A DNA stretch of 64,000 nucleotides from Mycobacterium sherrisii (GCF_002102355.1 NZ_LQPT01000092.1:1-64000), one strand, 5' to 3'; positions 7,613 to 18,088 are shown, counted from the stretch's first letter. A program made the numbers and translations. Notes: generated by a model not told the origin, from the sequence alone.

Positions 7613-8029
7613 CTATGTGGCGCAGCAGGTTTGGCCGGGTTGCTCGCTGGGCGGCCCGAACGTAGCGGAGTCGGCGAGCACGGTGTAGATCTCCCATCGC
7701 TCGCCACCGGGGCCGGTGACCCAAACCTTGTCCTGCGTGGCGAAGCAACAGGTGGTGCCGATCTCCTCCTCGGTGAACAGCCCCTCGCCGGCGAGCCGAC
7801 CGATCTCCCGATGCACTTCGCCGCTGGATTCGACCTCCACCCCAAGGTGGTTAAGGGTGCCGCCCTGGCCGGAATTTTGCAGCAGCACGAGTTTGAGCGG
7901 CGGCTCGGTGATCGCGAAGTTGGCGTAGCCCGGCTTGACTTTGGCCGGTGGGGTGCCAAAGAGCCTGGCGTAGAACGCGATCGCCGTGTCGAGGTCCTCG
8001 ACGTTGAGGGCGAGTTGTACACGGGACAT
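7613..8029 (-). CDS. cadI: CadI/ArsI family glyoxalase-fold protein
   Basis: 138-aa protein of the vicinal-oxygen-chelate fold, matching M. tuberculosis CadI and the ArsI carbon-arsenic lyases. Features: N-terminal VQLALNVEDLDTAIAFY, a central vicinal Cys pair in GTTCCFATQDKVW (the ArsI metalloid-binding pair), GERWEIYTV and a C-terminal Cys pair (QTCCAT). Known roles of the family are cadmium-induced expression and demethylation of organoarsenicals. It follows an arsR gene with a 48-bp gap, the same order as Rv2641-Rv2642, so ArsR-controlled metalloid response is likely. Confidence 0.85.
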   Translation of the reverse strand: MSRVQLALNVEDLDTAIAFYARLFGTPPAKVKPGYANFAITEPPLKLVLLQNSGQGGTLNHLGVEVESSGEVHREIGRLAGEGLFTEEEIGTTCCFATQDKVWVTGPGGERWEIYTVLADSATFGPPSEQPGQTCCAT

Positions 8030-8077
8030 GGTTGGTTCCTTTCCGGTTGTCTCGGATTGTCTCCGGTTGTCTCGGCG

Positions 8078-8427
8078 CTACCCGGTGGCGGCCGCGACGG
8101 ACAGATCGACCCGCAGGATCGACGAAAGTTGTTGTAGTGCAGGGGAATCACCCAGTAATAGACCCAGGTGCCGCGGCGCTCGCTGGCCAGTAGCCCGGCC
8201 GAACGCAACAGCTTGAGGTGATGGGAGATCGTCGGCTGGGACACGTCGAAGGCCGCCGAAATCTCGCAGACACAGGCCTGGCCATCGGGGTGGCTTGCGA
8301 TCAAACTGAGCAGCCGCAACCGGACCGGGTCGCCGAGGGCCTTGAACATCGCGGCCAGCTCGGCAGCCTGCTGCGCCCCCAGCGCGGCCGTCCCGAGCCC
8401 CGGGCAGCACCCCAGTTGATTCGACAT
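8078..8427 (-). pseudogene. arsR: ArsR-type metal-responsive repressor, frameshifted near the C terminus
   Basis: Winged-helix repressor like Rv2642: MFKALGDPVRLRLLSL, a metal-binding CVCE on the edge of the recognition region, then VSQPTISHHLKLLR and the wing RRGTWVYYWVIP. After VIP the frame is lost; the expected tail (ALQQLSSILRV and on to a stop at 8078) continues in the next frame. One missing base in the run at 8142-8145 explains this. Without correction the reading frame runs on through cadI as a 273-aa fusion in the wrong frame. The DNA-binding and metal-binding parts are intact. It may be a sequencing error or a genuine truncation. Confidence 0.8.
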
Positions 8428-8470
8428 TTATCTATATAAGCATTCTTCGAATCAAGGAGCAAGGCCCGGC
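8428..8470 (-). promoter_or_regulatory. AT-rich arsR promoter/operator candidate
   Basis: 43 bp between the multicopper oxidase stop and the arsR ATG, markedly AT-rich (TTATATAGATAA directly before ATG; TTGATTCGAAGAA further up). ArsR proteins usually bind an AT-rich imperfect palindrome overlapping their own promoter, and this is the only such segment. Exact operator not resolved. Confidence 0.45.
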
Positions 8471-9943
8471 TCAGACGGTGTCGAGCAACAGCATCAGCCC
8501 ATAATCCATGTGGATCTGCTGGTGGCAGTGCAGCAGCGACCGTCCGGGCTGATCGGCGACGAAATCGACGTCCATGATCTGGTAGCCGCCGAGCATCGCA
8601 ACGTCCTTGCGCACGCCGGCGGTCGTCGTGCCGGCGAACTGGGTGAGTTCGAAGGTGTTCCGGTGCAGATGCATGGGGTGCAGGTCGTCGGTGGCGTTTT
8701 GGAAGCGCAGGCGGTAACGCTTGCCGCGTTCCAAGGTGAGCACGGGCGTGTTGCTGTCCATCGAAAACGCAGTGCCGTTGATCGTCCAGATATTGAACCC
8801 GTCGTCGGCGGCGTTGCGTTTCTCGATCAGCATCTCGATGACCTGATCGGGCGGCCGCAAAGCGGCCGGCGTCGGGGCGGCGAACAGGCGGTAATCCCAG
8901 CTAAATGGCGGGGGCGCGGCCCATTGCGGGTCGCCGCGGTGCCCGGCGTATTCGACGACAATGCCCATGCCGTTGCCGCGGTCGTCGTCGGACAGATCCC
9001 CCAGCACCCAGGAGCCGGGGTTGGTCATCTCGACAACTGCCGAAATCCGCTCCGCCGCACCGAGCCAGAGCACGGGTACCGTCGCCGGGGTCGGCACCGG
9101 ATTGCCGTCCAGCGCAACAACGGTGAACCGGTGGCCGGGCAGCGCCAGACTGCGCGACTCGGTGGCGCTGCCGTTGAGCACGTGCAGCATGATCCGTTGA
9201 CCGGCTCGGACCCGCAGCGGGTCACCCTGGCCAAGTTTGCGGCCGTTGACGGTGAACGCGGCGTAGCCGACCTCGTACCCATGCGGTGCGCCGCGGCTCA
9301 ACGAGGCTCGCATCGCCGATTCGCCCTTCTCCTTGAGGCCCGGGTCTTCGGTGCCGGCGAGAAAGTCGCTGGCCATGTCGCCGCCCCTACTGAAGGTCGG
9401 CTCAAACTCCTTGAGGGTCAAATAGATCTCTTGGTCATACGCGCCGGGATGCTGTTTGGGTTCGATGTAGACGGGACCCACGAGTCCGGTGTACAGGCCC
9501 CGAGACAAATCGGCGCGCGGGACGACGTGGGTGTGGTAGAAGCGGAACCCCGCCGGTCCGGGCACGAAGGAGATCCGCCGCATGCCGTGTGGTGCGATGT
9601 AGGGCGTGCCCTCCTCGGCGGCGCCGTCGACGTCGACATCGAGATGTTGACCGTGCCAATGCAATTGCTCCGGAGTGTCGGTGTCGTTGTAGACGTCCAC
9701 CCAGGTTTGCTGCCCTTCCTTCAGTCGCAGCAGCGGACCCGGGAACTCACCGTTGTACAGAGTCGTCGAGACGACGTGGTCCGGCGCCAACTCGACGGTG
9801 CCGGTACCGATCCGCAGCGTGTGATCGGGTTTGCCGTTGCGCGGCGCAGGGGGTACCGGGTGCGAGCAGCCGGCGGCTGCAGCCGCGGCGACGGTGCCTA
9901 ATCCCAAGCTCCATTTGAAAAACTCGCGACGATCCAGCGCCAT
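8471..9943 (-). CDS. Multicopper oxidase, TAT-exported lipoprotein
   Basis: 490 aa. Twin-arginine signal (DRREFFKWS) followed by a lipobox-like AAAGC, so exported folded with copper and probably lipid-anchored. The four copper-ligand blocks are complete: LHWHGQHL, FYHTHVV, HPMHLHRNTF and LLHCHQQIHMDYGLM. The family oxidises Cu(I), phenolics or metals using O2; mycobacterial MmcO is a copper-resistance example. Its position directly upstream of arsR-cadI suggests a metal-stress group. The frame is open further upstream, but the ATG at 9943 is the one that yields the TAT signal. Confidence 0.88.
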   Translation of the reverse strand: MALDRREFFKWSLGLGTVAAAAAAGCSHPVPPAPRNGKPDHTLRIGTGTVELAPDHVVSTTLYNGEFPGPLLRLKEGQQTWVDVYNDTDTPEQLHWHGQHLDVDVDGAAEEGTPYIAPHGMRRISFVPGPAGFRFYHTHVVPRADLSRGLYTGLVGPVYIEPKQHPGAYDQEIYLTLKEFEPTFSRGGDMASDFLAGTEDPGLKEKGESAMRASLSRGAPHGYEVGYAAFTVNGRKLGQGDPLRVRAGQRIMLHVLNGSATESRSLALPGHRFTVVALDGNPVPTPATVPVLWLGAAERISAVVEMTNPGSWVLGDLSDDDRGNGMGIVVEYAGHRGDPQWAAPPPFSWDYRLFAAPTPAALRPPDQVIEMLIEKRNAADDGFNIWTINGTAFSMDSNTPVLTLERGKRYRLRFQNATDDLHPMHLHRNTFELTQFAGTTTAGVRKDVAMLGGYQIMDVDFVADQPGRSLLHCHQQIHMDYGLMLLLDTV

Positions 9944-9968
9944 TGTTTCCGTTTCGGTTCCAGTGGTC

Positions 9969-11096
9969 TCAACCGCTGATGCGGTAGAGGCGGGCGGCGT
10001 TCTCGCGCGCGATGAGATCGACCACCCGGATGGCGTCGGCCTCGCTCCAGTCGTCGTTGTCGACGAAGCCGCGCAAAACCCGGTGCATCCCGCTGCGCCA
10101 CAAGGCCGCGCCCAGGTAGTGCAGCTCGACGGGCCCGAAGCCATCGGACGAATACAGGATCTTGGACAACGGTGCCATCTCCAACAGTCGGCCGATGAAC
10201 GCCGGCGCACGGGCGCCAAGGTAATTGATGCTCAGCCCGCCGTCGACATAGACGTTGTCGTAGGCCTGCGCCAGATACCCCGCTTCGCGCTCATAGGGAT
10301 AGCAGTGCAGCAACACGATCGGGGTAGTGCCGCAGCGCAGCAGGAAATCGCGCAGATACAGCGGATTGGCGGTGCGCAGGTCACAGTCGCGGTCGCCGAA
10401 GCCGACATGGAATTGCAGCGGCTTGCCCAACCGCAGGGCCTGGTGCAGTCCGAAGCGGAGCAGCACCCGGTCCTGCAGCCGGGTTCCACCTCGGTCCCGC
10501 CAGCGGGCCGCGGCCTCGGCGACCTCGTTGGGGTGCGGCTCGCCGAGGTCGCCCTGGAAGCCGCCGCGATAGGCGAGGATGGACTTGGTGCCGACGGCGC
10601 CGGCCGCGCGGTCGTGCAGGATGGCGGTGAACGCCGACGCGTAATCGCCCGATGCCTGCGCGGCCTGCTCCGCGACCTGCTCGAGGCGAATCACCTCGTG
10701 AATCCGGTTGCCAGACAGCGCCCCCAGCTCGCCCACGTCGGCGGTGCCGGCGTCGATGCCGGTGTCGACCAACCAGTCACTCACCCCGGCGGCCGGCAGG
10801 AACAAACGCGCCAGCTCGCGCTCGGTGAGTTCGCTGCGACGGCTCCAATACTGTTGCGGTTGGGCATGTTTGGGCAACCCCAGCACGGGGCCGCAGTGGG
10901 CGCGGATTGCGAGCCCTAGCTGTGAATCGAACCCCGAGGCCGCGAGCGGTTCGGTGTTGGCCTCGTTGAGCGCGTTTTCGAATCGGCGCCGATCCCCCGA
11001 CTCGAGCCAGCAACCGTGGACATGCTGATCGATGAGGAGCACCTCGCCGATGTGTTGCGCCAGCGCCGACGGCACTGTCACGCTCAGACGCTCCAC
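9969..11096 (-). CDS. Amidohydrolase family protein (Rv1879-like)
   Basis: 375-aa TIM-barrel amidohydrolase related to the N-terminal half of fungal/bacterial FluG: IDQHVHGCW near the start (metal-binding HxH), LQFHVGFGD, VLLHCYPYEREAGY and ILYSSDGFG with the late catalytic Asp. It overlaps the downstream end of glnA3 by 13 bp, the same pairing as Rv1878-Rv1879. In FluG the two parts are one polypeptide, so this enzyme may hydrolyse the gamma-glutamyl product or a related amide. Confidence 0.85.
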   Translation of the reverse strand: MERLSVTVPSALAQHIGEVLLIDQHVHGCWLESGDRRRFENALNEANTEPLAASGFDSQLGLAIRAHCGPVLGLPKHAQPQQYWSRRSELTERELARLFLPAAGVSDWLVDTGIDAGTADVGELGALSGNRIHEVIRLEQVAEQAAQASGDYASAFTAILHDRAAGAVGTKSILAYRGGFQGDLGEPHPNEVAEAAARWRDRGGTRLQDRVLLRFGLHQALRLGKPLQFHVGFGDRDCDLRTANPLYLRDFLLRCGTTPIVLLHCYPYEREAGYLAQAYDNVYVDGGLSINYLGARAPAFIGRLLEMAPLSKILYSSDGFGPVELHYLGAALWRSGMHRVLRGFVDNDDWSEADAIRVVDLIARENAARLYRISG

Positions 11097-12436
11097 GCCA
11101 TCCGGAACTTGTCCGCCAGTTGTCCGGGATCGAGATCGGCGTAGCGCTGCTGCTCCAGGCTGCGGACGGCGACCACCATCTCGACCGCGGCGTCGCCCAG
11201 GATTTTCCGGAGCAGCGCCGAACGGCCAAGCGCGGCAAGGATATCGGGCTGAGAGCGGGCCAGGCTCACGATCCCGGCGTGCGCGCGGTCGGCCGGCGAG
11301 ACGGTGGCCGGATCCACCGTCGTCGCAGCGGCTAATGGGGCGTGGCGCCGGATGCCGTCGAGCGCCAGCCCCAGGATGGCGGCCGACGCGAAATACGGGT
11401 TGGCCGAGGGATCGACGATCTTGACTTCAACATTGCCCCCGTGCGGGCTGCCCGGCCCACCCCTGATGAATCGCACTGCGGCTTCCCGGTTTTCGATGCC
11501 CCAACAGGCGTAGCATCCCGCCCAGTTGCCGGGCTGCATGCGCAGACCCGACACGATCGATCCGCACAGGACGCCCTGGGCCTGCGGCAGTCCCTGCAGC
11601 ACACCGGCCACCGCGCTCTCCCCCGCCGGCGTCATGCCGCCGGGCCCCGGCCCGCCGGAAAACAGCGGACCATCCGCGGTCGTCAGCGAGAAATGTTGGT
11701 GCGCACCCGATCCGACGCCATCGGCGAACGGAACTGGCGACAGACTGATCCGCAACCCGTGACGGCGCGCCACACGGCCGATGATGATGCGTGCCAGCAC
11801 CACCTGATCGGCGGCGGCTACCGGCGGCAACGGCGACAACGAGATTTCGAACTGGTTGGCTCCGTACTCGGGATGAAACTGCTCGATTCCCACCCCGCAG
11901 CGGGTGGCCGCCGTGGTGACATCGCGGACGAAGTCCTCGTGCTCCAGCACACCGGCCAGGCCGTACTGTGCCCACAGTGTCGCGGGCAGTTGGCCGCCGT
12001 CGGGGCCGACCACGACGAACTCGACCTCGTGACCAACCGCGGCGGTCAGGCCGGCCGCGGCCAGCTCCGCCTCGACCCGGCCGAGCGTTCCTCGGCTGCA
12101 CACCGATGCCGGCGTGCCGTCCTGTCCGAAGAATCCTGCTGGCGCCCAGGCCAACCCGTCGCCGAGCACGCGCACCGCGGCCAGGTCGATACGCAATCGC
12201 TGATCGCCGACCACGCCGACCTCGTCGGTGAAGGCGATGCCGGTCCGGTCGATGGCGAAGGCGTGCCAGGAGGGGCTGGCGCCCAGGCCCGGGTCGGCGA
12301 AGATGCTGGTGCGCCGGATGGGCACGGTCTTGGCATGGACGAGACCGGCCGGATTCACCACGGTGCCGAGCACGGTGTCGACTCCCTCGGTCTCCAGCTG
12401 GGCGACCGCCGCGGCGGCAAGCGGCATGGCCGTCAT
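11084..12436 (-). CDS. glnA3: Glutamine synthetase-like gamma-glutamyl ligase GlnA3
   Basis: 450 aa, the same length as M. tuberculosis GlnA3 (Rv1878). Glutamine synthetase fold: GHEVEFVVV (Glu metal ligands), EYGANQFEISL, a GSGAHQHFSL nucleotide loop, and HGGNVEVKIVDPSANPY near the C terminus. In Streptomyces, GlnA3-type enzymes glutamylate polyamines rather than make glutamine; the same is likely here. The ATG at 12436 is chosen to match the family length; the upstream extension of the frame is not conserved. Followed by its amidohydrolase partner. Confidence 0.88.
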   Translation of the reverse strand: MTAMPLAAAAVAQLETEGVDTVLGTVVNPAGLVHAKTVPIRRTSIFADPGLGASPSWHAFAIDRTGIAFTDEVGVVGDQRLRIDLAAVRVLGDGLAWAPAGFFGQDGTPASVCSRGTLGRVEAELAAAGLTAAVGHEVEFVVVGPDGGQLPATLWAQYGLAGVLEHEDFVRDVTTAATRCGVGIEQFHPEYGANQFEISLSPLPPVAAADQVVLARIIIGRVARRHGLRISLSPVPFADGVGSGAHQHFSLTTADGPLFSGGPGPGGMTPAGESAVAGVLQGLPQAQGVLCGSIVSGLRMQPGNWAGCYACWGIENREAAVRFIRGGPGSPHGGNVEVKIVDPSANPYFASAAILGLALDGIRRHAPLAAATTVDPATVSPADRAHAGIVSLARSQPDILAALGRSALLRKILGDAAVEMVVAVRSLEQQRYADLDPGQLADKFRMAWSV

Positions 12437-12483
12437 GGCAGCAGCCCTATCGGTGGATACCGTCGAACGGCTCGCCCGCCCCG

Positions 12484-12978
12484 CTAGGCCCGGCTCGGCA
12501 GGGTCAGCTTGCAGGTCTGACCGATATCGAGGGTCCGCAGCATCCGCCCCATGCCGACCCACAATGCGCACGACAGGGCCAGGTCGGCCAGCAACTCCTC
12601 GGAGAAGTGCTCGTTGGCGCGGCGCCAAAAGTCTTCGTCGTCACGCAACTTGGTGTGTTCGGTGCCGAACCGGTGAGCGAACTCGGCGGCCAGCCGCTCC
12701 TGCTCGCTGAAACCCTCCCAGGTGCGCCACTGCAGCGCGTGCTCGTAGAGCGCTTCGTCCACGCCCTCGGCCGGGCCGTCGGCGTCGCGGGTGTTCAGGC
12801 ACACGGTGCATTCGTTGTCGTGGGCGATCACGGTCCGCGCGATCTCGCGGGTGCGCATCGGCAGCCGGTTCTTGGTGTAGACGGCCTGGCTGAAATTGGC
12901 GATCGCGCCGCCGAGGTCCGGAGACTTCGTGGCCCAGCCGTAGATGTCGTCGTCAGCGAAGGTTCCGATTCGGCTCAT
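12484..12978 (-). CDS. Carboxymuconolactone decarboxylase / AhpD-like protein
   Basis: 164-aa AhpD-fold protein with the redox CxxC (NECTVCLN) in the usual place after the RTREIARTVIA helix. Related proteins act as thiol peroxidase-linked reductases or decarboxylases; no specific substrate can be deduced. The start MSRIGTF follows non-conserved sequence in the longer open frame. Downstream, 47 bp away, is glnA3 on the same strand. It is an insertion between the Rv1877 and glnA3 orthologues compared with my memory of H37Rv. Confidence 0.75.
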   Translation of the reverse strand: MSRIGTFADDDIYGWATKSPDLGGAIANFSQAVYTKNRLPMRTREIARTVIAHDNECTVCLNTRDADGPAEGVDEALYEHALQWRTWEGFSEQERLAAEFAHRFGTEHTKLRDDEDFWRRANEHFSEELLADLALSCALWVGMGRMLRTLDIGQTCKLTLPSRA

Positions 12979-13009
12979 GGCGTGATGGTACGCCCGCGCC
13001 GCGCGATCA

Positions 13010-15124
<2,115 letters not shown>

Positions 15125-15189
15125 CTAACGGGTGCCCACCGTTGACCCGCGGCAATCGCGCTGCGGGTCAACCGAGCGTGCGGCAGGAC

Positions 15190-15678
15190 CTAGGCGATCG
15201 AACCCGGCGGCCGCGACACGCACTGCGCCAGGTAAAGCTGCTCGCCCAGCTTGTCCATCAGCTGCAGCTGGGTCTCCAGGTAGTCGACGTGGTTTTCCTC
15301 GTCGGCGATGATCTTTTCCAGCAGGAAGGCGCTGGTGCTGTCCTCTTTCTCGCGGCACATGATGACGCCCGGTTTGAGTCGGTTGAGCACCTCGTATTCG
15401 ATCGCCAGGTCAGCCTCGAACTGTTCGCGCAGCGTCTGTCCGATGCGCAACGAGAAGAGTCGCTGGTAGTTCGGCAGACCGTCCAGCAGCAGGATGCGGT
15501 CGGTAATCGCCTCCGCGTGCCGCATCTCATCGAAGGACTCCGCGCGGGTGTGCTCGGCTATCTCGGTGAAGCCCCAGTTCTCCTGCATCTTCGAATGCAG
15601 GAAGTACTGGTTGATTGCGGTCAGCTCGCTGGTCAGTTGCTCGTTGAGCAGACGCAGCACATCTGGATCCCCTTGCAT
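15190..15678 (-). CDS. bfrA: Bacterioferritin BfrA
   Basis: 162-aa haem-containing ferritin. Ferroxidase ligands are visible: Glu18 (SELTAINQY), Glu51 and His54 (SFDEMRHAEAI, with the haem ligand Met52), Glu94 (EYEVL), and Glu127/His130 (DEENHVDYL). It forms 24-mers that oxidise and store iron. The ATG at 15678 lies behind GGAG. It is divergent from bfd, and two iron boxes lie between them, so IdeR control (activation of bfrA at high iron, as in M. tuberculosis) is likely. Confidence 0.95.
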   Translation of the reverse strand: MQGDPDVLRLLNEQLTSELTAINQYFLHSKMQENWGFTEIAEHTRAESFDEMRHAEAITDRILLLDGLPNYQRLFSLRIGQTLREQFEADLAIEYEVLNRLKPGVIMCREKEDSTSAFLLEKIIADEENHVDYLETQLQLMDKLGEQLYLAQCVSRPPGSIA

Positions 15679-15823
15679 GATCACTCCTCCGGTGTCAAAA
15701 GCTGTCAAGACTGCGGCGCAGGGCTGGGCTGAGCGCCGTGCCGCCGTAGCAGCACTTTGCCACCTAAATTTCGAATCTTCCAGCAAGGTATGGCTGCGCT
15801 CACTAGGGGAAATAAGCCCCAAG

Positions 15824-15861
15824 TTAGGGTCGTCTAACCTACTTAGGCTAGACTCCCTTAA
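15824..15861 (+). promoter_or_regulatory. Two abutting IdeR iron boxes
   Basis: Two 19-bp sites placed end to end. 15824-15842 matches the IdeR consensus (TTAGGTTAGGCTAACCTAA) at 15 of 19 positions, and 15843-15861 at 14 of 19. Tandem boxes upstream of bfrA are known in M. tuberculosis, where IdeR activates the gene. Here they also sit 45 bp before bfd and end one base before the ATG of a mini-ORF. Confidence 0.85.
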
Positions 15862-15862
15862 C

Positions 15863-15907
15863 ATGACGCATTCTCGGGCGACCGCCGGCGCATGTGAGGC
15901 ACGCTGA
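15863..15907 (+). CDS. Leader mini-ORF coupled to bfd (14 aa)
   Basis: ATG-started frame of 14 codons (MTHSRATAGACEAR) whose TGA overlaps the bfd ATG as TGATG. It starts one base after the second iron box, so a transcript beginning inside that box could be leaderless. This suits translational coupling with bfd. Alternatively bfd is read independently and the frame is chance. Confidence 0.35.
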   Translation: MTHSRATAGACEAR

Positions 15908-16104
15908 TGTACGTATGCCTGTGCGTCGGGGTCACCAACCACACCGTGGCGGAGTGCGTCGCCCGGGGTGCTTCCACCTCCAAGGCGGTGGCCGAGGCGT
16001 GCGGCGCCGGTGGTGACTGTGGGCGGTGCCGGCGCACCCTGCGCGCGATCATCGCCGCGTCGAAGAACAGCGAACCCGAATTCGAGACCGCAGCGTCGCT
16101 CTGA
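15907..16104 (+). CDS. bfd: Bacterioferritin-associated ferredoxin
   Basis: 65-aa BFD-like [2Fe-2S] protein: Cys4 and Cys6 in MYVCLCVGV, then GAGGDCGRCRR supplying the other two ligands. Bfd docks on bacterioferritin and donates electrons to release stored iron. It is transcribed divergently from bfrA across the iron boxes, which fits opposite responses to iron status. No Shine-Dalgarno sequence is evident; a coupled mini-ORF precedes it. Confidence 0.9.
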   Translation: MYVCLCVGVTNHTVAECVARGASTSKAVAEACGAGGDCGRCRRTLRAIIAASKNSEPEFETAASL

Positions 16105-16111
16105 CGCGAAA

Positions 16112-16873
16112 TCAGTTCTGTTTTCGGTCCGCAAAAGAGGCCAGGGCCGCGGCGTTGTCGTGGGTGCCCATCAACGTGGCGAAGTGAGCGTTTTCCCGCG
16201 CCGTCGCGGCCGCGATCTCCGGCCGAACCGGTTCGGCCATCGTGTGCTTGACGGCCATCAAACTTGAAATAGGCCGGGCCGCAAGGACTTCGGCGTGCCG
16301 CCGGGTCTCGGGCAGCAGCTCCTCCGGTTCGCAGACGCGCCACACCAGGCCCATCCGCAAAGCCTCCTGAGCGTCGACCCATTCCGAGGACATCAACAGC
16401 CAGGCGGCGTTCTGCCGCCCGATCAGCTGCGGCAACAGGTAGGACGACGCGGCCTCGGGCGCCACACCCAGGCTGGTGAACGGGCATTTCAGCCGTGCCG
16501 TCACGGACATGAACGCCAGGTCGGCGTAGCCGAGGATGGTGGCGCCGATCCCGACCCCGACACCGTTGACCGCGCAGATGAGCGGTTTGGGGAACGCGCT
16601 GAGCGCCTCGATCAGGCCGGGGAAACCGTGTTTGCCCGGGGTGAAGCCGGGGTCGGTGATGCGCGCTTGCATCTCGGCGAGATCGGTGCCGGCGGAAAAG
16701 CCGCGCCCGGCGCCGGTCAGCACGACGACCGCGACCTGTGGGTCCTCGGCCGCGGCCAGCAGCGCCTCGGCGGTCGCGTCATAGAGTGCTTCGTTGAACG
16801 CGTTGAGCGCCTCGGGCCGATTCAGCGTCAGGGTGCGTACTCGATTGGTGTCCTCGATCAGCAGCAGGGTCAC
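16112..16873 (-). CDS. Enoyl-CoA hydratase/isomerase family protein
   Basis: 253-aa crotonase-fold protein: NRPEALNAFNEAL, the first oxyanion segment GRGFSAGTDLAEM, the second AVNGVGVGIGATILGYADL, and CPFTSLGVAPEAASSYLLPQLIG. The last block has Glu in GVAPEAASS, at the position of the second catalytic Glu. It may act on acyl-CoA in beta-oxidation or degradation; the substrate cannot be read from the sequence. Convergent with bfd, with 7 bp between them. Confidence 0.85.
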   Translation of the reverse strand: MTLLLIEDTNRVRTLTLNRPEALNAFNEALYDATAEALLAAAEDPQVAVVVLTGAGRGFSAGTDLAEMQARITDPGFTPGKHGFPGLIEALSAFPKPLICAVNGVGVGIGATILGYADLAFMSVTARLKCPFTSLGVAPEAASSYLLPQLIGRQNAAWLLMSSEWVDAQEALRMGLVWRVCEPEELLPETRRHAEVLAARPISSLMAVKHTMAEPVRPEIAAATARENAHFATLMGTHDNAAALASFADRKQN

Positions 16874-16911
16874 CGGTGCAGCCTAACGTCGCGCGTTTGC
16901 CCGGCCCGCGC

Positions 16912-17352
16912 TCACCCGTTGCTGTAGACGCGCGTCGGGGCGATCAGCACCACCGCCCGTCGTTCCAGATTCATCACCCGGTCGTACTCGTCCCAATCGT
17001 CGTGCGTGCCGCCGGCGGCGGTGAAAACCTCACGGAGCAGCAGCCGCAACTGGTCGGGCTGCAGCCACGGCCGCGGGTCGTCGGGGCCGACCAGTTCGGC
17101 GGTGCCCTCCACTGTCGCCCACTGCCAGCCGTTGCGGAAGGTGACCGCCAGTTGCGGACGGGACCGCAGGTTGGCGAGCTTGACCTTGCCGTAGGTGGTG
17201 AAGGCGAGAACCGGCTCACCGGTCTGCGGATGTGGGAGGCGGCCCACGTTCACCAGCGACGCCTGCACGGTGCCGTCGGCACGAACGGTCGAGATCACCG
17301 CCAGTCCGCTTTCTGCGGCCGATAGGGCCACGGCGTCTTCGAGTGTGGTCAT
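16912..17352 (-). CDS. PPOX-class F420/FMN-binding protein (Rv1875-like)
   Basis: 146-aa split-barrel protein of the pyridoxamine 5'-phosphate oxidase-like superfamily: LAVISTVRADGTVQASLVNVG, AFTTYGKVKLANLRSRPQLAV and WATVEGTAELVG. Actinobacterial members bind F420 or flavin and reduce small molecules. Size and position next to the Rv1874-like gene match Rv1875 (147 aa). An 8-bp gap to the upstream gene suggests an operon. Confidence 0.8.
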   Translation of the reverse strand: MTTLEDAVALSAAESGLAVISTVRADGTVQASLVNVGRLPHPQTGEPVLAFTTYGKVKLANLRSRPQLAVTFRNGWQWATVEGTAELVGPDDPRPWLQPDQLRLLLREVFTAAGGTHDDWDEYDRVMNLERRAVVLIAPTRVYSNG

Positions 17353-17359
17353 GTGTTCC

Positions 17360-18061
17360 TCATGTCGGGTAGGCGGGCTTGAACACGTAGCGGCTGGTCG
17401 GCACCGTATCGATGTTCTCGTTGGCGCCGAACGCGGTGGTGCTGGCGACCATCCGGCCCAGCCGGTACTGCAGGTCGTCGTCGTCGGCGGCCCCGAAAAA
17501 CGCCTTCAGGTCGCTGATTGCCTCCGCCGGGAACAACTCCTCGACGATTCCCGCGATTCCCGGTGCGTTGCTGGTCAGCGCTCGCACCACCCAGTTCTGG
17601 GTGTAGCCGAACGTCGCTTGGGTCTCGATGGCCACCGGCGTGTGGTCACGTTGCCACCGGTAAAGCCAGGTCGCCTGGTCCAGCTCCGGCGGACGGCGCA
17701 GCAGCGCGATGTTTGCCAAACCCGTTGTGCGAGCGCCCGATTCGGTGACGGGCGCGGGCAGTGGAACGGATTCGGTCACCAGATAGGCGGCGAGTTCGTC
17801 GCATTCGGCTTCGAGCATCGCCAGCGCGGCCGTCATCTGTTCGCCGTAGCACTGGTGTGTCCACATGCTCACGACCGCGACGGCCGGTGGATCCAACGTC
17901 GTCAACGTCATCAGCGAATGCCGCACCGCGCCGTCTTTCACATTGACCGCCAGCCCGGGCAGGCCCAAGTCCAGCAGCGCGTCCGCGACCGGGCCCACTT
18001 GCCGGGCACACCATTCGTCGTCCGAGTCGGCGCGCCGGAGCACCGCGATCACCTTTTCCAT
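17360..18061 (-). CDS. EthD-domain protein (Rv1874-like)
   Basis: 233 aa with an EthD/dimeric ferredoxin-like domain: VIAVLRRADSDDEWC at the N terminus and YRWQRDHTPVAIETQATFGYTQNWVVRAL in the second half, the typical block of EthD proteins. Members assist oxidations in some catabolic clusters, but the role here is unknown. Probably co-transcribed with the PPOX gene 8 bp downstream. Confidence 0.75.
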   Translation of the reverse strand: MEKVIAVLRRADSDDEWCARQVGPVADALLDLGLPGLAVNVKDGAVRHSLMTLTTLDPPAVAVVSMWTHQCYGEQMTAALAMLEAECDELAAYLVTESVPLPAPVTESGARTTGLANIALLRRPPELDQATWLYRWQRDHTPVAIETQATFGYTQNWVVRALTSNAPGIAGIVEELFPAEAISDLKAFFGAADDDDLQYRLGRMVASTTAFGANENIDTVPTSRYVFKPAYPT

Positions 18062-18088
18062 GGAGCGAACCTACCGCCGGCCGGGGCG

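Noticed and set aside
7606-8427. 273-aa ArsR-cadI fusion protein
   Set aside because: The second half is cadI DNA read in the wrong frame; a single-base indel explains it better.
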